The notes under the pieces are model-generated. The model made no database searches and was not told where the DNA came from. It was given only the letters and a program-made list of their open reading frames with translations. This document shows, piece after piece, positions 52,468 through 60,323 of a stretch of DNA of 64,000 nt. Source of the DNA: Vibrio nitrifigilis. Its GTDB lineage: Bacteria > Pseudomonadota > Gammaproteobacteria > Enterobacterales > Vibrionaceae. The stretch spans positions 1,674,001 to 1,738,000 of the forward strand of contig NZ_JADPMR010000004.1 of NCBI RefSeq assembly GCF_015686695.1, read 5' to 3'. Each line of letters begins with the position of its first letter. The stretch's first letter is position 1. The translations under genes were made by a program, and so were the position numbers.

Positions 52468-54135
52468 ATGAGTGAACTATATAAGTTGCCTACCAATCAA
52501 GAAAGCCACGCACCACAAACCGCGGTTCCAGTTGTGGAAATCTCGAAACTTTCAATAGCATTGCCAGATGGTGCCGATCGTCCATTTGCTGTCGAGCGCG
52601 TTAATCTCAATTTATATGCAGGGAAAATGCTGTGTGTGGTCGGTGAATCGGGTTCTGGCAAATCAATGTCTGCCAATGCATTGATGGGGCTTTTACCGGA
52701 TGCGGTGAGAATTGCAGAGGGCCGAATTATGCTGGAAGGAACCAACCTGCTCAACCTTCCAACAGAAGATTTTTATGATATTCGTGGTCGTCGAGTAGCG
52801 ATGATTTTCCAAGAACCGATGTCCGCTTTAAATCCCTTGATGAAAATATCTAAGCAAATTGAAGAGGTGTTCGCTGCTCATGGATTATTGACGCCCAAAG
52901 AGCGTAAGGAGCGAGCACTACAACTCTTGACTGAGGTCGGTTTACCTGAGCCCCCGCGAATTGCTGAATCTTTCCCATTTCAATTATCGGGTGGGCAACG
53001 TCAAAGAGTGGTGATCGCAATGGCGTTAGCCCTTGAGCCTCAAGTATTGATTGCGGATGAACCGACCACGGCTCTTGATGTTACAACCCAAAAGCAGATT
53101 TTAAAGCTGATTAGTCGGTTGCAAATTGAACGCAATATGGCAGTGATGTTCATTACCCATGATTTTGGAGTGGTCGCTGAAATTGCCGATGATGTGGCGG
53201 TGATGCAATTAGGACGTATTGTAGAAAAAGGCACTGCAGAAGAAGTGCTGTACTCACCAAAACATGAATATACCCAAAAATTAATTGCGGCGATTCCTAA
53301 GTTACGTAGCGGACACACGGATCTTCCTCAGCGAGAAACCATTCTTAAGGTTGAAAACCTGAGTAAAACTTATCGTCGTAGTGGTGGTTTTTTCTCTAAA
53401 CAACAGCCTGTCCATGCAGTACAAAACGTCAGTTTCTCATTAGGGAAAGGAGAAACGCTGGGTATTGTCGGAGAAAGTGGATCGGGTAAGTCATCCGTTG
53501 GACGATGCCTCGTGCGCCTTCAAGATCCGGATCAAGGCAGGGTGCTATTGGGTGATACTGACATGGCGAGTTTAAAAGGTGAGGGTTTACGTCTTTCGCG
53601 TCGCAATCTACAAATGATTTTCCAAGACCCGTTTGCCTCACTTAACCCGCGTGCCAAAGTAGGACGAATTATTGCAGATGGGCCGATAGCGTATGGGGAA
53701 AGTGAATCGAATGCGCTCGCTAAGGCCGCAGAATTGATGGATTTAGTTGGGCTCGATCCTAAAGCGTTAGACCGCTTCCCACATGAATTTTCCGGCGGTC
53801 AAAGACAGCGAATTGGCATTGCTCGGGCATTGGCACTCGAACCCGATATCATTGTGGCCGATGAAGCCGTATCAGCTTTAGACGTGTCTATTCAGGCTCA
53901 GGTCTTAGAGTTACTCGCCAAGCTCAAAAAAGAGCTCAATCTCTCTTTGATTTTTATTACCCACGATTTACGTGTCGCTGCACAGATATGCGATCGCGTT
54001 ATGGTGATGAAGAAAGGCCAAGTTGTGGAGATTGGGACTGGAGCCGAAATATTCGATGCTCCCAAAAATGTTTACACAAAAGGTTTGATTGAGGCCATTC
54101 CTGGACGTCTCAAGGAGATGAGAATGTCCAGCTAA
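52468..54135 (+). CDS. Fused dual ABC ATPase (DppD-DppF / GsiA type)
   Basis: 555 residues with two complete nucleotide-binding domains. Domain 1: Walker A GESGSGKSMSANALMG, signature LSGGQRQRVVIAMALALEP, Walker B LIADEPTTALDVT. Domain 2 (from about residue 290): GESGSGKSSVGRCLVRL, FSGGQRQRIGIARALALEP, IIVADEAVSALDVSIQ. Each domain has the oligopeptide-transporter tail region. It powers the DppBC-type permeases. AAGGAG precedes the ATG. Confidence 0.93.
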   Translation: MSELYKLPTNQESHAPQTAVPVVEISKLSIALPDGADRPFAVERVNLNLYAGKMLCVVGESGSGKSMSANALMGLLPDAVRIAEGRIMLEGTNLLNLPTEDFYDIRGRRVAMIFQEPMSALNPLMKISKQIEEVFAAHGLLTPKERKERALQLLTEVGLPEPPRIAESFPFQLSGGQRQRVVIAMALALEPQVLIADEPTTALDVTTQKQILKLISRLQIERNMAVMFITHDFGVVAEIADDVAVMQLGRIVEKGTAEEVLYSPKHEYTQKLIAAIPKLRSGHTDLPQRETILKVENLSKTYRRSGGFFSKQQPVHAVQNVSFSLGKGETLGIVGESGSGKSSVGRCLVRLQDPDQGRVLLGDTDMASLKGEGLRLSRRNLQMIFQDPFASLNPRAKVGRIIADGPIAYGESESNALAKAAELMDLVGLDPKALDRFPHEFSGGQRQRIGIARALALEPDIIVADEAVSALDVSIQAQVLELLAKLKKELNLSLIFITHDLRVAAQICDRVMVMKKGQVVEIGTGAEIFDAPKNVYTKGLIEAIPGRLKEMRMSS

Positions 54136-54187
54136 ACCGCATTGCTGGCTTTTTCCTGTAAATAACAACATTAACAAAGGATTTTTA

Positions 54188-55615
54188 ATGGAAACTTCTC
54201 AGAAAACAGAGTTAGGTGAGATGACTGCAGCAGAACTCTCTGTTTTATATCAGTCAAAACAGGTTTCTCCTGTTGAAGCGGCCAAAGAGGCTTTTGCACG
54301 TATCGATCGTTTTAATCCTCTGGTCAATGCTTTTGCCCACTTGGCGGTAGAAACTGCCTTGAAAGAGGCGAAAGAATCGGAAAAACGTTGGTTAAATGGG
54401 ACGCCAATGAGCCCGATTGATGGTGTTCCGACTACAGTCAAAGAGATGACCCCCGTCAAAGGGTTACCGATACGACGTGGGTCGGTATTGGGACAAAAAG
54501 AGCCCGCTACGCAAGAATTTCTCATTATGGATAGATTACGTGCTGCGGGATTGACCATCTTGGGCACCACGACTGCGCCAGAGTTTGCTTGGAAAGGGGT
54601 CACTCATGGGCCATTTACAGGTAACACACTCAATCCATGGCACACTGGTCATGCTTCTGGTGGCTCATCAGGCGGTGCGGCGGTAGCAGCAGCGCTGAAT
54701 ATGGGTGTGCTCCATGAAGGGTCTGATGGCGCTGGCTCTATTCGTATTCCTGCCTCATTTTGTGGTGTTGTGGGTATCAAACCCACTTATGGATGGATTC
54801 CTTTCGATACGCCCACACCGTTATTCGAATTGGCTCATAGAGGGCCACTGACTCGTACTGTTGAAGATGCGGCGCTATTTATGAATGCTACGACAGGTCC
54901 AGCCGTTTCATCTCGTTATGGATACTGCCCCGATCATGTACCTGATTGGAAAGCGACGCTTGAACATCGCTCTATTCGCGGTATGAAAATTGGTTATAGT
55001 CGTACACTTGGTTATGCCAAAGTCGATCCACAAATTGCCTCTGCAATAGATAAAGCAGCAAAACGAATGGAAGATCTGGGCGCCATAGTTGAAGAGATCG
55101 ATCCCGGTTTTGCTAATCCTCAAGATGCGTTACTGACACTGTGGTATGCGGCTGAAGCGAGAACGGTCGACTTAGCTGGTCCAACGGCGGATCAACTGAA
55201 ATTAATGGATCCTGGTCTATTACGTATCTGTGAAAAAGGACGGTCCATTTCTGCTGGAGAATACATCGACGCTGAACAAGTGAGAGCGGATTTAAAAGTC
55301 ACCATGGCACGTTTTCATGAACACTATGACGCCTTAATGTTGCCGACAATGCCATTAACTGCTTTAGAGGCCGGCGTGGATTTTCCTGGGGGAGTGGAAG
55401 GTAAAGATTGGTCTGATTGGTCTCCCTTTACTTATCCATTCAATATGACAGAACAACCCGCGATTTCTATTCCATGTGGGTTTGATAATAAAGGTTTACC
55501 GATTGGTTTACAGTTTGTGGGGCCGAGTTATCGTGATGACATTGTATTGCGCCTAGCCGCTGCTTATCAAAATCAGTATCCAGAACCCTTGCCTAAATCG
55601 CCAAGACTAGCGTGA
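54188..55615 (+). CDS. Amidase-signature-family hydrolase
   Basis: 475 residues, cytoplasmic (no signal peptide). The Ser-cisSer-Lys triad is complete: Lys85 in DGVPTTVKEMTPVKG, Ser160/161 in HASGGSSGGAAVA and the nucleophile Ser184 in SDGAGSIRIPASFCG. It resembles the GatA-like amidases; C-terminal FTYPFNMTEQPAISIPCGFD is typical. It is within the operon between the importer and the kinase, so it likely hydrolyses an amide bond in the imported compound and hands the amine product to the kinase. AAAGGATT precedes the ATG. Substrate unknown. Confidence 0.92.
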   Translation: METSQKTELGEMTAAELSVLYQSKQVSPVEAAKEAFARIDRFNPLVNAFAHLAVETALKEAKESEKRWLNGTPMSPIDGVPTTVKEMTPVKGLPIRRGSVLGQKEPATQEFLIMDRLRAAGLTILGTTTAPEFAWKGVTHGPFTGNTLNPWHTGHASGGSSGGAAVAAALNMGVLHEGSDGAGSIRIPASFCGVVGIKPTYGWIPFDTPTPLFELAHRGPLTRTVEDAALFMNATTGPAVSSRYGYCPDHVPDWKATLEHRSIRGMKIGYSRTLGYAKVDPQIASAIDKAAKRMEDLGAIVEEIDPGFANPQDALLTLWYAAEARTVDLAGPTADQLKLMDPGLLRICEKGRSISAGEYIDAEQVRADLKVTMARFHEHYDALMLPTMPLTALEAGVDFPGGVEGKDWSDWSPFTYPFNMTEQPAISIPCGFDNKGLPIGLQFVGPSYRDDIVLRLAAAYQNQYPEPLPKSPRLA

Positions 55616-55621
55616 TAACCG

Positions 55622-55652
55622 TTTCCCTTCTGAGTTGTTGTCAGAAGGGAAA
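55622..55652 (+). other. Intercistronic hairpin between amidase and kinase genes
   Basis: TTTCCCTTCTGA and TCAGAAGGGAAA form a perfect 12-bp stem with a 7-nt loop, 7 bp after the amidase stop. No T run follows, so it is more likely an mRNA-processing or stability element than a terminator. Confidence 0.6.
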
Positions 55653-55677
55653 ATATCCAATTAGAGGAAGAGTCATC

Positions 55678-56760
55678 ATGACCAAATCTGATACTCGCCC
55701 AATCGACATTGCAGATTTTGGTGCCGAGTTAAAAACAAAGGCGGTGATTATTCAACCCGCAGAAGCTCAAGCGATTGCATTAGAGCATTATGGTTTACAG
55801 GGAAAGGTAAAGTGGTTGTGGGGTGAAAAGGACTCTAATTACCAATTGACCCTCACTGATGGGACGGAATATTTGCTTAAGATTCTTAACTCCGGAGAAG
55901 TGAGGGAAGTCACCCAACTGCATAGCAAAGCACTTTTGCAAGTCGAGCAATATGATTCAGGTATTCCTTTGCAACGCATTGTTAAGACGTGCGATGGTGA
56001 ACTCGATTGCCGAGTGAATGATAATACTGGAACAGAGCGTGGTGTGAGGCTAGTAACCTTTGTTCCTGGAAAGGCCCAGACACAATTTAACCGTAGTTCG
56101 GAACAGCGAAAAAATGTCGGGCGCATACTCGCTCGCCTGCAAACGGCATTATCACCGATAACGTTAGACTCTGATTTGCCACCCATTATTTGGGATATGA
56201 GTCATGCGTCGATGATGAGAGGGTTTATCGAATTTATTGATGATATTGAGTTAAGACATCGCTTAACGCAGGCTCTTGATTGTTTCGATAATGAAATAAT
56301 ACCGGTGATGGATCAGCTACCTACACAATTTATCCATAATGATTTCAACCCGGAAAACGTCTTAGTTGATCAGCAGTGTCCGAATGAGGTGTGTGGCATC
56401 ATTGATTTTGGTGATATGGCCTATGCTCCCGTGTTGTTTGATACAGCGGTTGCGATATCTTATCAATTAGGCACCTCAGAAAATGTTCTTGATGAAGCCT
56501 GTGATGTGATAAAGGGATACGCGAGTATCAAATCGATGAGTCCACTTGAGATAGAGCTCCTTTATCCAGCGATCATTATGCGTATCGTTATGCGTCTCAC
56601 CATTTCTGCTTGGCGCGCAACTATCTTCCCTGATCAGAAAACGCATTTGTTGAGATTCTGGCCAACCCTAAAAACTCAACTTACATTGCTTGATGCCATT
56701 GGTAGAGAAGAAATGACGAGACGATTTTTCACCATTTTTGAGGAGGCAGAAAATGAGTAG
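55678..56760 (+). CDS. APH-fold kinase, hydroxylysine-kinase (HYKK/AGPHD1)-like
   Basis: 360 residues of the aminoglycoside-phosphotransferase fold. GEKDSNYQLTLTDGTEYLLKI holds the nucleotide-binding Lys, the Brenner loop is FIHNDFNPENVLVD (catalytic Asp222, Asn227) and the metal Asp is in GIIDFGDM (Asp243). These patterns match the hydroxylysine-kinase branch, whose members phosphorylate 5-hydroxy-L-lysine or related amino alcohols. It overlaps the phospholyase-type gene by 8 bp, which in this family is the expected partner. ATG 55678 has GAGGAAG upstream; the longer frame to 55612 overlaps the amidase. The role is inferred from family and neighbour; homoserine-kinase-like activity is an alternative. 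Confidence 0.82.
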   Translation: MTKSDTRPIDIADFGAELKTKAVIIQPAEAQAIALEHYGLQGKVKWLWGEKDSNYQLTLTDGTEYLLKILNSGEVREVTQLHSKALLQVEQYDSGIPLQRIVKTCDGELDCRVNDNTGTERGVRLVTFVPGKAQTQFNRSSEQRKNVGRILARLQTALSPITLDSDLPPIIWDMSHASMMRGFIEFIDDIELRHRLTQALDCFDNEIIPVMDQLPTQFIHNDFNPENVLVDQQCPNEVCGIIDFGDMAYAPVLFDTAVAISYQLGTSENVLDEACDVIKGYASIKSMSPLEIELLYPAIIMRIVMRLTISAWRATIFPDQKTHLLRFWPTLKTQLTLLDAIGREEMTRRFFTIFEEAENE

Positions 56761-58084
56761 CCAAGGGGGAATGATTAATGGTTTCAATCCTAATCAGATG
56801 GGAAATCTTGCGGCGGAAGAAAAACATATTATTGAGCGCCGCCAAGCACTATTAGGTCCCGCTTATAAGTTATTTTACCAAGAGCCAGTTCATCCTGTTC
56901 GAGGCGAAGGCGTATGGCTTTATGATGCAGAAGGTAATGCGTATTTAGACGCTTATAACAATGTCCCTTCTGTTGGTCACTGCCACCCTAAAGTTGTTGC
57001 GGCTGTGGCACAACAAGCTGCAACGCTGAATACGCACACCCGTTATCTCGATGAGCATATTCTCAATTATTCCGAGCGTTTATTAGCTACATTCCCCGAG
57101 TCTCTCAGCCGGGTTATGTATACTTGTACGGGAAGTGAAGCGGTTGATTTAGCGTTACGTATCGCCAAACATTTTACGGGTGGCACGGGCGTTATTATCA
57201 CTGAAAATGCGTATCATGGTGTCACTACCGCATCAGCAGAAATCTCGCCATCGATCGGTGAAAGTGTACCGATTGGTCAGCATGTTTACACCATACCTGC
57301 ACCAGATAAGCGTAACGCAAATGGTCGTGATCTTGGAGAGGTGATGGCTGAGCACGTCAATAATGCATTGAAAACGATGCGTCGTCATGGCATCAAACCT
57401 GCTGCTTTTATTGCTGATGGTATTTTTTCAACTGATGGCGTTTTTGCCGACCCTGCGGGATTTTTAAGTGATATCAAAGAGGCAGTTGAGCAAGCTGGAG
57501 CACTTTATATTGCCGATGAAGTGCAACCCGGTTTTGGCCGCACTGGCAGTCACATGTGGGGATTTCAACGCCATAATATGGTGCCTGATATTGTGGTAAT
57601 GGGAAAACCGATGGGGAATGGGCTTCCGATTGCGGCTGTAGTGATGACTGCAGAAATTCAAGAAAACTTTGGGCAACAGATCCGCTATTTTAATACCTTT
57701 GGCGGTAACCATGTTTCTATAGCCGCTGCGTCTGCTGTACTGGATATTCTCCACGAAGAAAACCTCATTGAAAATGCGCGTCTTACTGGTGATTATTTAA
57801 TACAAGGCTTACGTGAGCTAGGCACGCAGTTTTCGGTGATTGGCGAAACGCGCGGGACGGGACTATTTATTGGTGTCGATATCGTTTGTGACAAAGAATC
57901 GCATACCCCCGATGGCCCTTTGGCTATCACAATTGTGAATGCACTACGGCAAAAGAAAGTATTGCTAAGTGCTTCTGGGCCTAATGGTAACGTATTAAAA
58001 ATTAGACCACCGCTGGTTTTTAATCGTGAGCATGCGGATATTTTATTGCACTCATTAAGTGAAGTGTTAAAGAGTTTGGTTTAA
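56753..58084 (+). CDS. Class-III PLP enzyme of the amino-alcohol phosphate phospholyase type (AGXT2L1/AGXT2L2-like)
   Basis: 443 residues. It follows the ethanolamine-phosphate / phosphohydroxylysine phospholyase group: LYDAEGNAYLDAYNNVPSVGHCHPKVV, ATLNTHTRYLDEHILNYSERLLATFP (seen as NTHTRYLDE), YTCTGSEAVDLALRIA, AYHGVTTASAEISPS, IADEVQPGFGRTGSHMWGF (Asp255) and PLP Lys285 in VVMGKPMGNGLP. These enzymes remove phosphate and ammonia together, giving an aldehyde, instead of transaminating. Coupling with the kinase gene supports this. An ordinary omega-aminotransferase is the alternative. GAGGAGG precedes ATG 56753. It ends the operon; a decayed partial copy lies at 59.6 kb. Confidence 0.82.
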   Translation: MSSQGGMINGFNPNQMGNLAAEEKHIIERRQALLGPAYKLFYQEPVHPVRGEGVWLYDAEGNAYLDAYNNVPSVGHCHPKVVAAVAQQAATLNTHTRYLDEHILNYSERLLATFPESLSRVMYTCTGSEAVDLALRIAKHFTGGTGVIITENAYHGVTTASAEISPSIGESVPIGQHVYTIPAPDKRNANGRDLGEVMAEHVNNALKTMRRHGIKPAAFIADGIFSTDGVFADPAGFLSDIKEAVEQAGALYIADEVQPGFGRTGSHMWGFQRHNMVPDIVVMGKPMGNGLPIAAVVMTAEIQENFGQQIRYFNTFGGNHVSIAAASAVLDILHEENLIENARLTGDYLIQGLRELGTQFSVIGETRGTGLFIGVDIVCDKESHTPDGPLAITIVNALRQKKVLLSASGPNGNVLKIRPPLVFNREHADILLHSLSEVLKSLV

Positions 58085-58203
58085 TAACAATTTAAATAAA
58101 CATTTACTAAATTAGATTTTTTAATAAAAATGATATCTAATAAATCAGATAGAAGTCATACTTAATAATTTTATCAATTAATAATATAAAAAGTTACCTA
58201 TAA

Positions 58204-58230
58204 AAATAGCCTCTACATAAGAGGCTATTT
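58204..58230. terminator. Bidirectional terminator after the phospholyase operon
   Basis: AAATAGCCTCT / AGAGGCTATTT, 11-bp stem with a 5-nt loop, T-rich on the plus side and preceded by A on the minus side. It lies between the convergent phospholyase and TraT-like genes. Confidence 0.85.
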
Positions 58231-58274
58231 CATTTTAAAATTTAATCTAAAGTTATCAGAATGGCATTTTTGTT

Positions 58275-59012
58275 TTAGAAAATACCAGCAACACTTGTTG
58301 CTAACCCTTCAACTAACGCAGGTTCCGCATCAACATAATCAAGGTTTACTTTATTTGCTGAGCTTAAAATTCGAGTTTGGTAACGCTTTTTATTGGCGAC
58401 GGTTTTTACAGTAGTATTAGTGGAGCCTCCGATGCCATTATTTAAATGAGCGACTTGACTAGAGTCTACAGATTCTTTGGTTTTTTCAACTACTTGAACA
58501 TCTGTTACCATACCAAAGTTTACATCTTCTACCATGTTATCTGCTACAAAACCAATAGCACTACCAATGAGACCTGCCCCTACAACAGAACTTGTGCTAT
58601 GCGTATGTGATGCCATGGCTAAAGCAGCTAAACCACCACCAACGACAGCACCGCCGTATCCTTGGTTCAACAGAGCAAGACCTGCATTTGGATCCATTTT
58701 TTCCAATTTAATAATGTTAGTTTGTAGCCAATAATGTGCTTTAGCTGGATCTGAAGTAACGGTATAACCTTTTTGTTTTAATTTATCAGTAAGCACTTTA
58801 GTTATATCTAGTTTTTTATTAGTACTGTTTCTCAATTGAAGATATACAGTATGTTGTGAAACGGGGGTTGGATCTAACCAAACTGTGGCTGACATTTTAG
58901 TATTAGTTACCAAATTACGATGTTGAATCGCAGTACTCATTGCTGAGCAACCAGAAAGAGAGATCATAGCTGCTATTACAACAGCCGTGGATTTAAATTT
59001 TTTAAGTGTCAT
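58275..59012 (-). CDS. TraT-family (complement-resistance) outer-membrane lipoprotein
   Basis: 245 residues with a lipoprotein signal and lipobox LSGCSA, then the TraT pattern AIQHRNLVTNTKMSATVWLDP, VYLQLRNSTNKKLDI, a Gly/Ala-rich membrane-like central part (GLALLNQGYGGAVVGGGLAALAMAS, seen as GGAVVGGGLAALAMA) and a C-terminal KKRYQTRILSSANKVNLDYVDA. F-plasmid TraT mediates surface exclusion and serum resistance. Here there are no transfer genes, so it is an orphan, chromosomal-type copy. Its own function is inferred at best. AAGGATT precedes the ATG on the minus strand. Confidence 0.87.
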   Translation of the reverse strand: MTLKKFKSTAVVIAAMISLSGCSAMSTAIQHRNLVTNTKMSATVWLDPTPVSQHTVYLQLRNSTNKKLDITKVLTDKLKQKGYTVTSDPAKAHYWLQTNIIKLEKMDPNAGLALLNQGYGGAVVGGGLAALAMASHTHSTSSVVGAGLIGSAIGFVADNMVEDVNFGMVTDVQVVEKTKESVDSSQVAHLNNGIGGSTNTTVKTVANKKRYQTRILSSANKVNLDYVDAEPALVEGLATSVAGIF

Positions 59013-59593
59013 TAGAATAAAATCCTTAATATATAGAATAGCAACCTATTTTAGGAGCTAACAGATATTACAAAATTATATTTATCATTCCTACTCATTT
59101 AAGATAAAAATATTATTCGAAATATTTGAATGATTATAGAGTTCATCTAATTATTAAAAATTAATAATGTTAAATTTTTTGTTTGTTTTTTAACCTGATT
59201 GTAAAGATTATCATTTAAATTGGTTCTATTTCTGGTCTTAAATTGAGTTGGCAAAAACAATTGATTAATTATTGAGCAAAAAAGCTGATATTAAGTAGTC
59301 ATCAAACTTTTATTCTTGGCAAAAAAAATTGAATATTTATATAAATCTAATAATATTTTTTAGTTTTTTTTCAAAAAATATGATCTATGTATAGTTATGT
59401 AGGTTAGTTTGATGAACACTTATATCGACTCGTGATGATATAACCTTTTATAGGTTAAAGAACTTTCCATATTTAGTGATATAGATTAGGAATTTTGTAT
59501 CTTTATACTGTTTTAATTATCATTAATATTCATTCTTTATATGTAGTAAATAATATCAGCACATTCGTTTGGAGCACTAATAGCATAAAAGAA
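59013..59593. other. AT-rich region between traT-like gene and the duplicated segment
   Basis: 580 bp of strongly AT-rich DNA without a gene, carrying the TraT-like promoter at its left end. No repeat or significant hairpin was noticed. Confidence 0.5.
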
Positions 59594-59629
59594 AGGTGGT
59601 TAGTGCTTAAGGCTACCTTGATTGTGGTA
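59594..59629 (+). repeat. 36-bp segment shared with the nitrilase 3' flank
   Basis: This segment and 62667-62702 agree at 32 of 36 positions (both include GGCTACCTTGATTGTGGTA). In the second location it is half of a hairpin. Here it is joined directly to the decayed phospholyase copy at ATTGTGGTA, a 9-base string that also occurs in the intact gene near 57593. Confidence 0.7.
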
Positions 59630-59833
59630 ATGGGAAAAACGATGAGGAATGTTCTTCCTATTGCTGCTGTGGTAATGACTGCAAAACTTCAAGAACATTT
59701 TGGTCAACAATCCCTCTAGTTTAATACCTTGGGTGGTAACTATGTGTCAATAGTCGCTGCGTCAGCCGTACTGATTTTTAATCGTGAGCATGCGGATATT
59801 TTATTGCACGCATTACATGAAGTATTGAGTAGT
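59616..59833 (+). pseudogene. Decayed, internally deleted copy of the phospholyase gene 3' part
   Basis: Translation gives VVMGKTMRNVLPIAAVVMTA, then KLQEHFGQQS, a stop codon, FNTLGGNYVSIVAASAVL, and directly IFNREHADILLHALHEVL. This corresponds to residues about 281-335 and 420-440 of the intact enzyme at 56753-58084, with some 85 residues deleted between and the PLP Lys kept in a non-functional fragment. Nucleotide identity is roughly 75-80 percent by eye, so it is an old duplication or an import of a related gene. It ends where the MITE begins. Confidence 0.82.
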
Positions 59834-60099
59834 TATACCCAAGTAACCTCAAGATGCTGTTTCAGCGAGAATGTATTCGCTCTTAGGCAAGGCACTGATT
59901 TGAAGACATAGTCATTCTACGTTAAAAATCAGTAACACAGCCTAGGAGCGAATAAAACTCGCCCTTCGGGAGCTCATCAACAAACCTATTTCTGCGCCCA
60001 ATCACGTTAAAAGGGAATGACCATTCCTGCCGTGATTGAGCTTGACCTAGGCTCGTTGATGAAGCTCTGAATCCTGCATCTTGAGGTCATTTGGGTATA
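59834..60099. mobile_element. Complete 266-bp MITE of a Vibrio family
   Basis: The ends are inverted repeats: TATACCCAAGTAACCTCAAG on the left and its near complement on the right (22 of 24 terminal positions agree), flanked by TA. No coding sequence. A second internal dyad pairs GCCTAGG with CCTAGGC. It sits inside the duplicated phospholyase 3' flank. At least eight fragments of the same family occur in the window. A non-autonomous element moved by a transposase elsewhere is the likely explanation. Confidence 0.75.
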
Positions 60100-60150
60100 T
60101 ACTTAATAAATTTATCAATTAATGATCTAAAACTTACCTAAAAAACAGCA
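60100..60150 (+). repeat. Copy of the phospholyase 3' flank
   Basis: ACTTAATAAATTTATCAATT and the following AAAACTTACCTA closely match 58160-58200 downstream of the intact phospholyase gene. It shows that the decayed gene copy and its flank were duplicated together, the MITE now lying between them. Confidence 0.7.
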
Positions 60151-60182
60151 GAGGTTATGCAAAGATAGGCTCTTAGATTTAG

Positions 60183-60288
60183 TCAGCAAGAACGATTTTA
60201 GTCGTATTGGTATTAACATCTTGAGAATGGATGTTAATACCAGAGCGTCAAATCGATTTGTACTCAAACAATTGTTCGTTCTTGCTGA
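60183..60288. repeat. Nested perfect inverted repeats
   Basis: Outer arms TCAGCAAGAACGA (60183-60195) and their complement (60276-60288); inner arms TGGTATTAACATC (60208-60220) and their complement (60230-60242) around a 9-nt loop. Both pairs are perfect over 13 bp. It lies just past the stop of the minus-strand binding-protein gene. Confidence 0.65.
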
Positions 60289-60323
60289 ATTTTAGAAAAT
60301 CACTGTTCCCATATCGTTAAACG

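Noticed and set aside
54250..54603. 117-codon minus-strand open frame.
   Set aside because: Antisense to the amidase gene, no family resemblance, no ribosome binding site.
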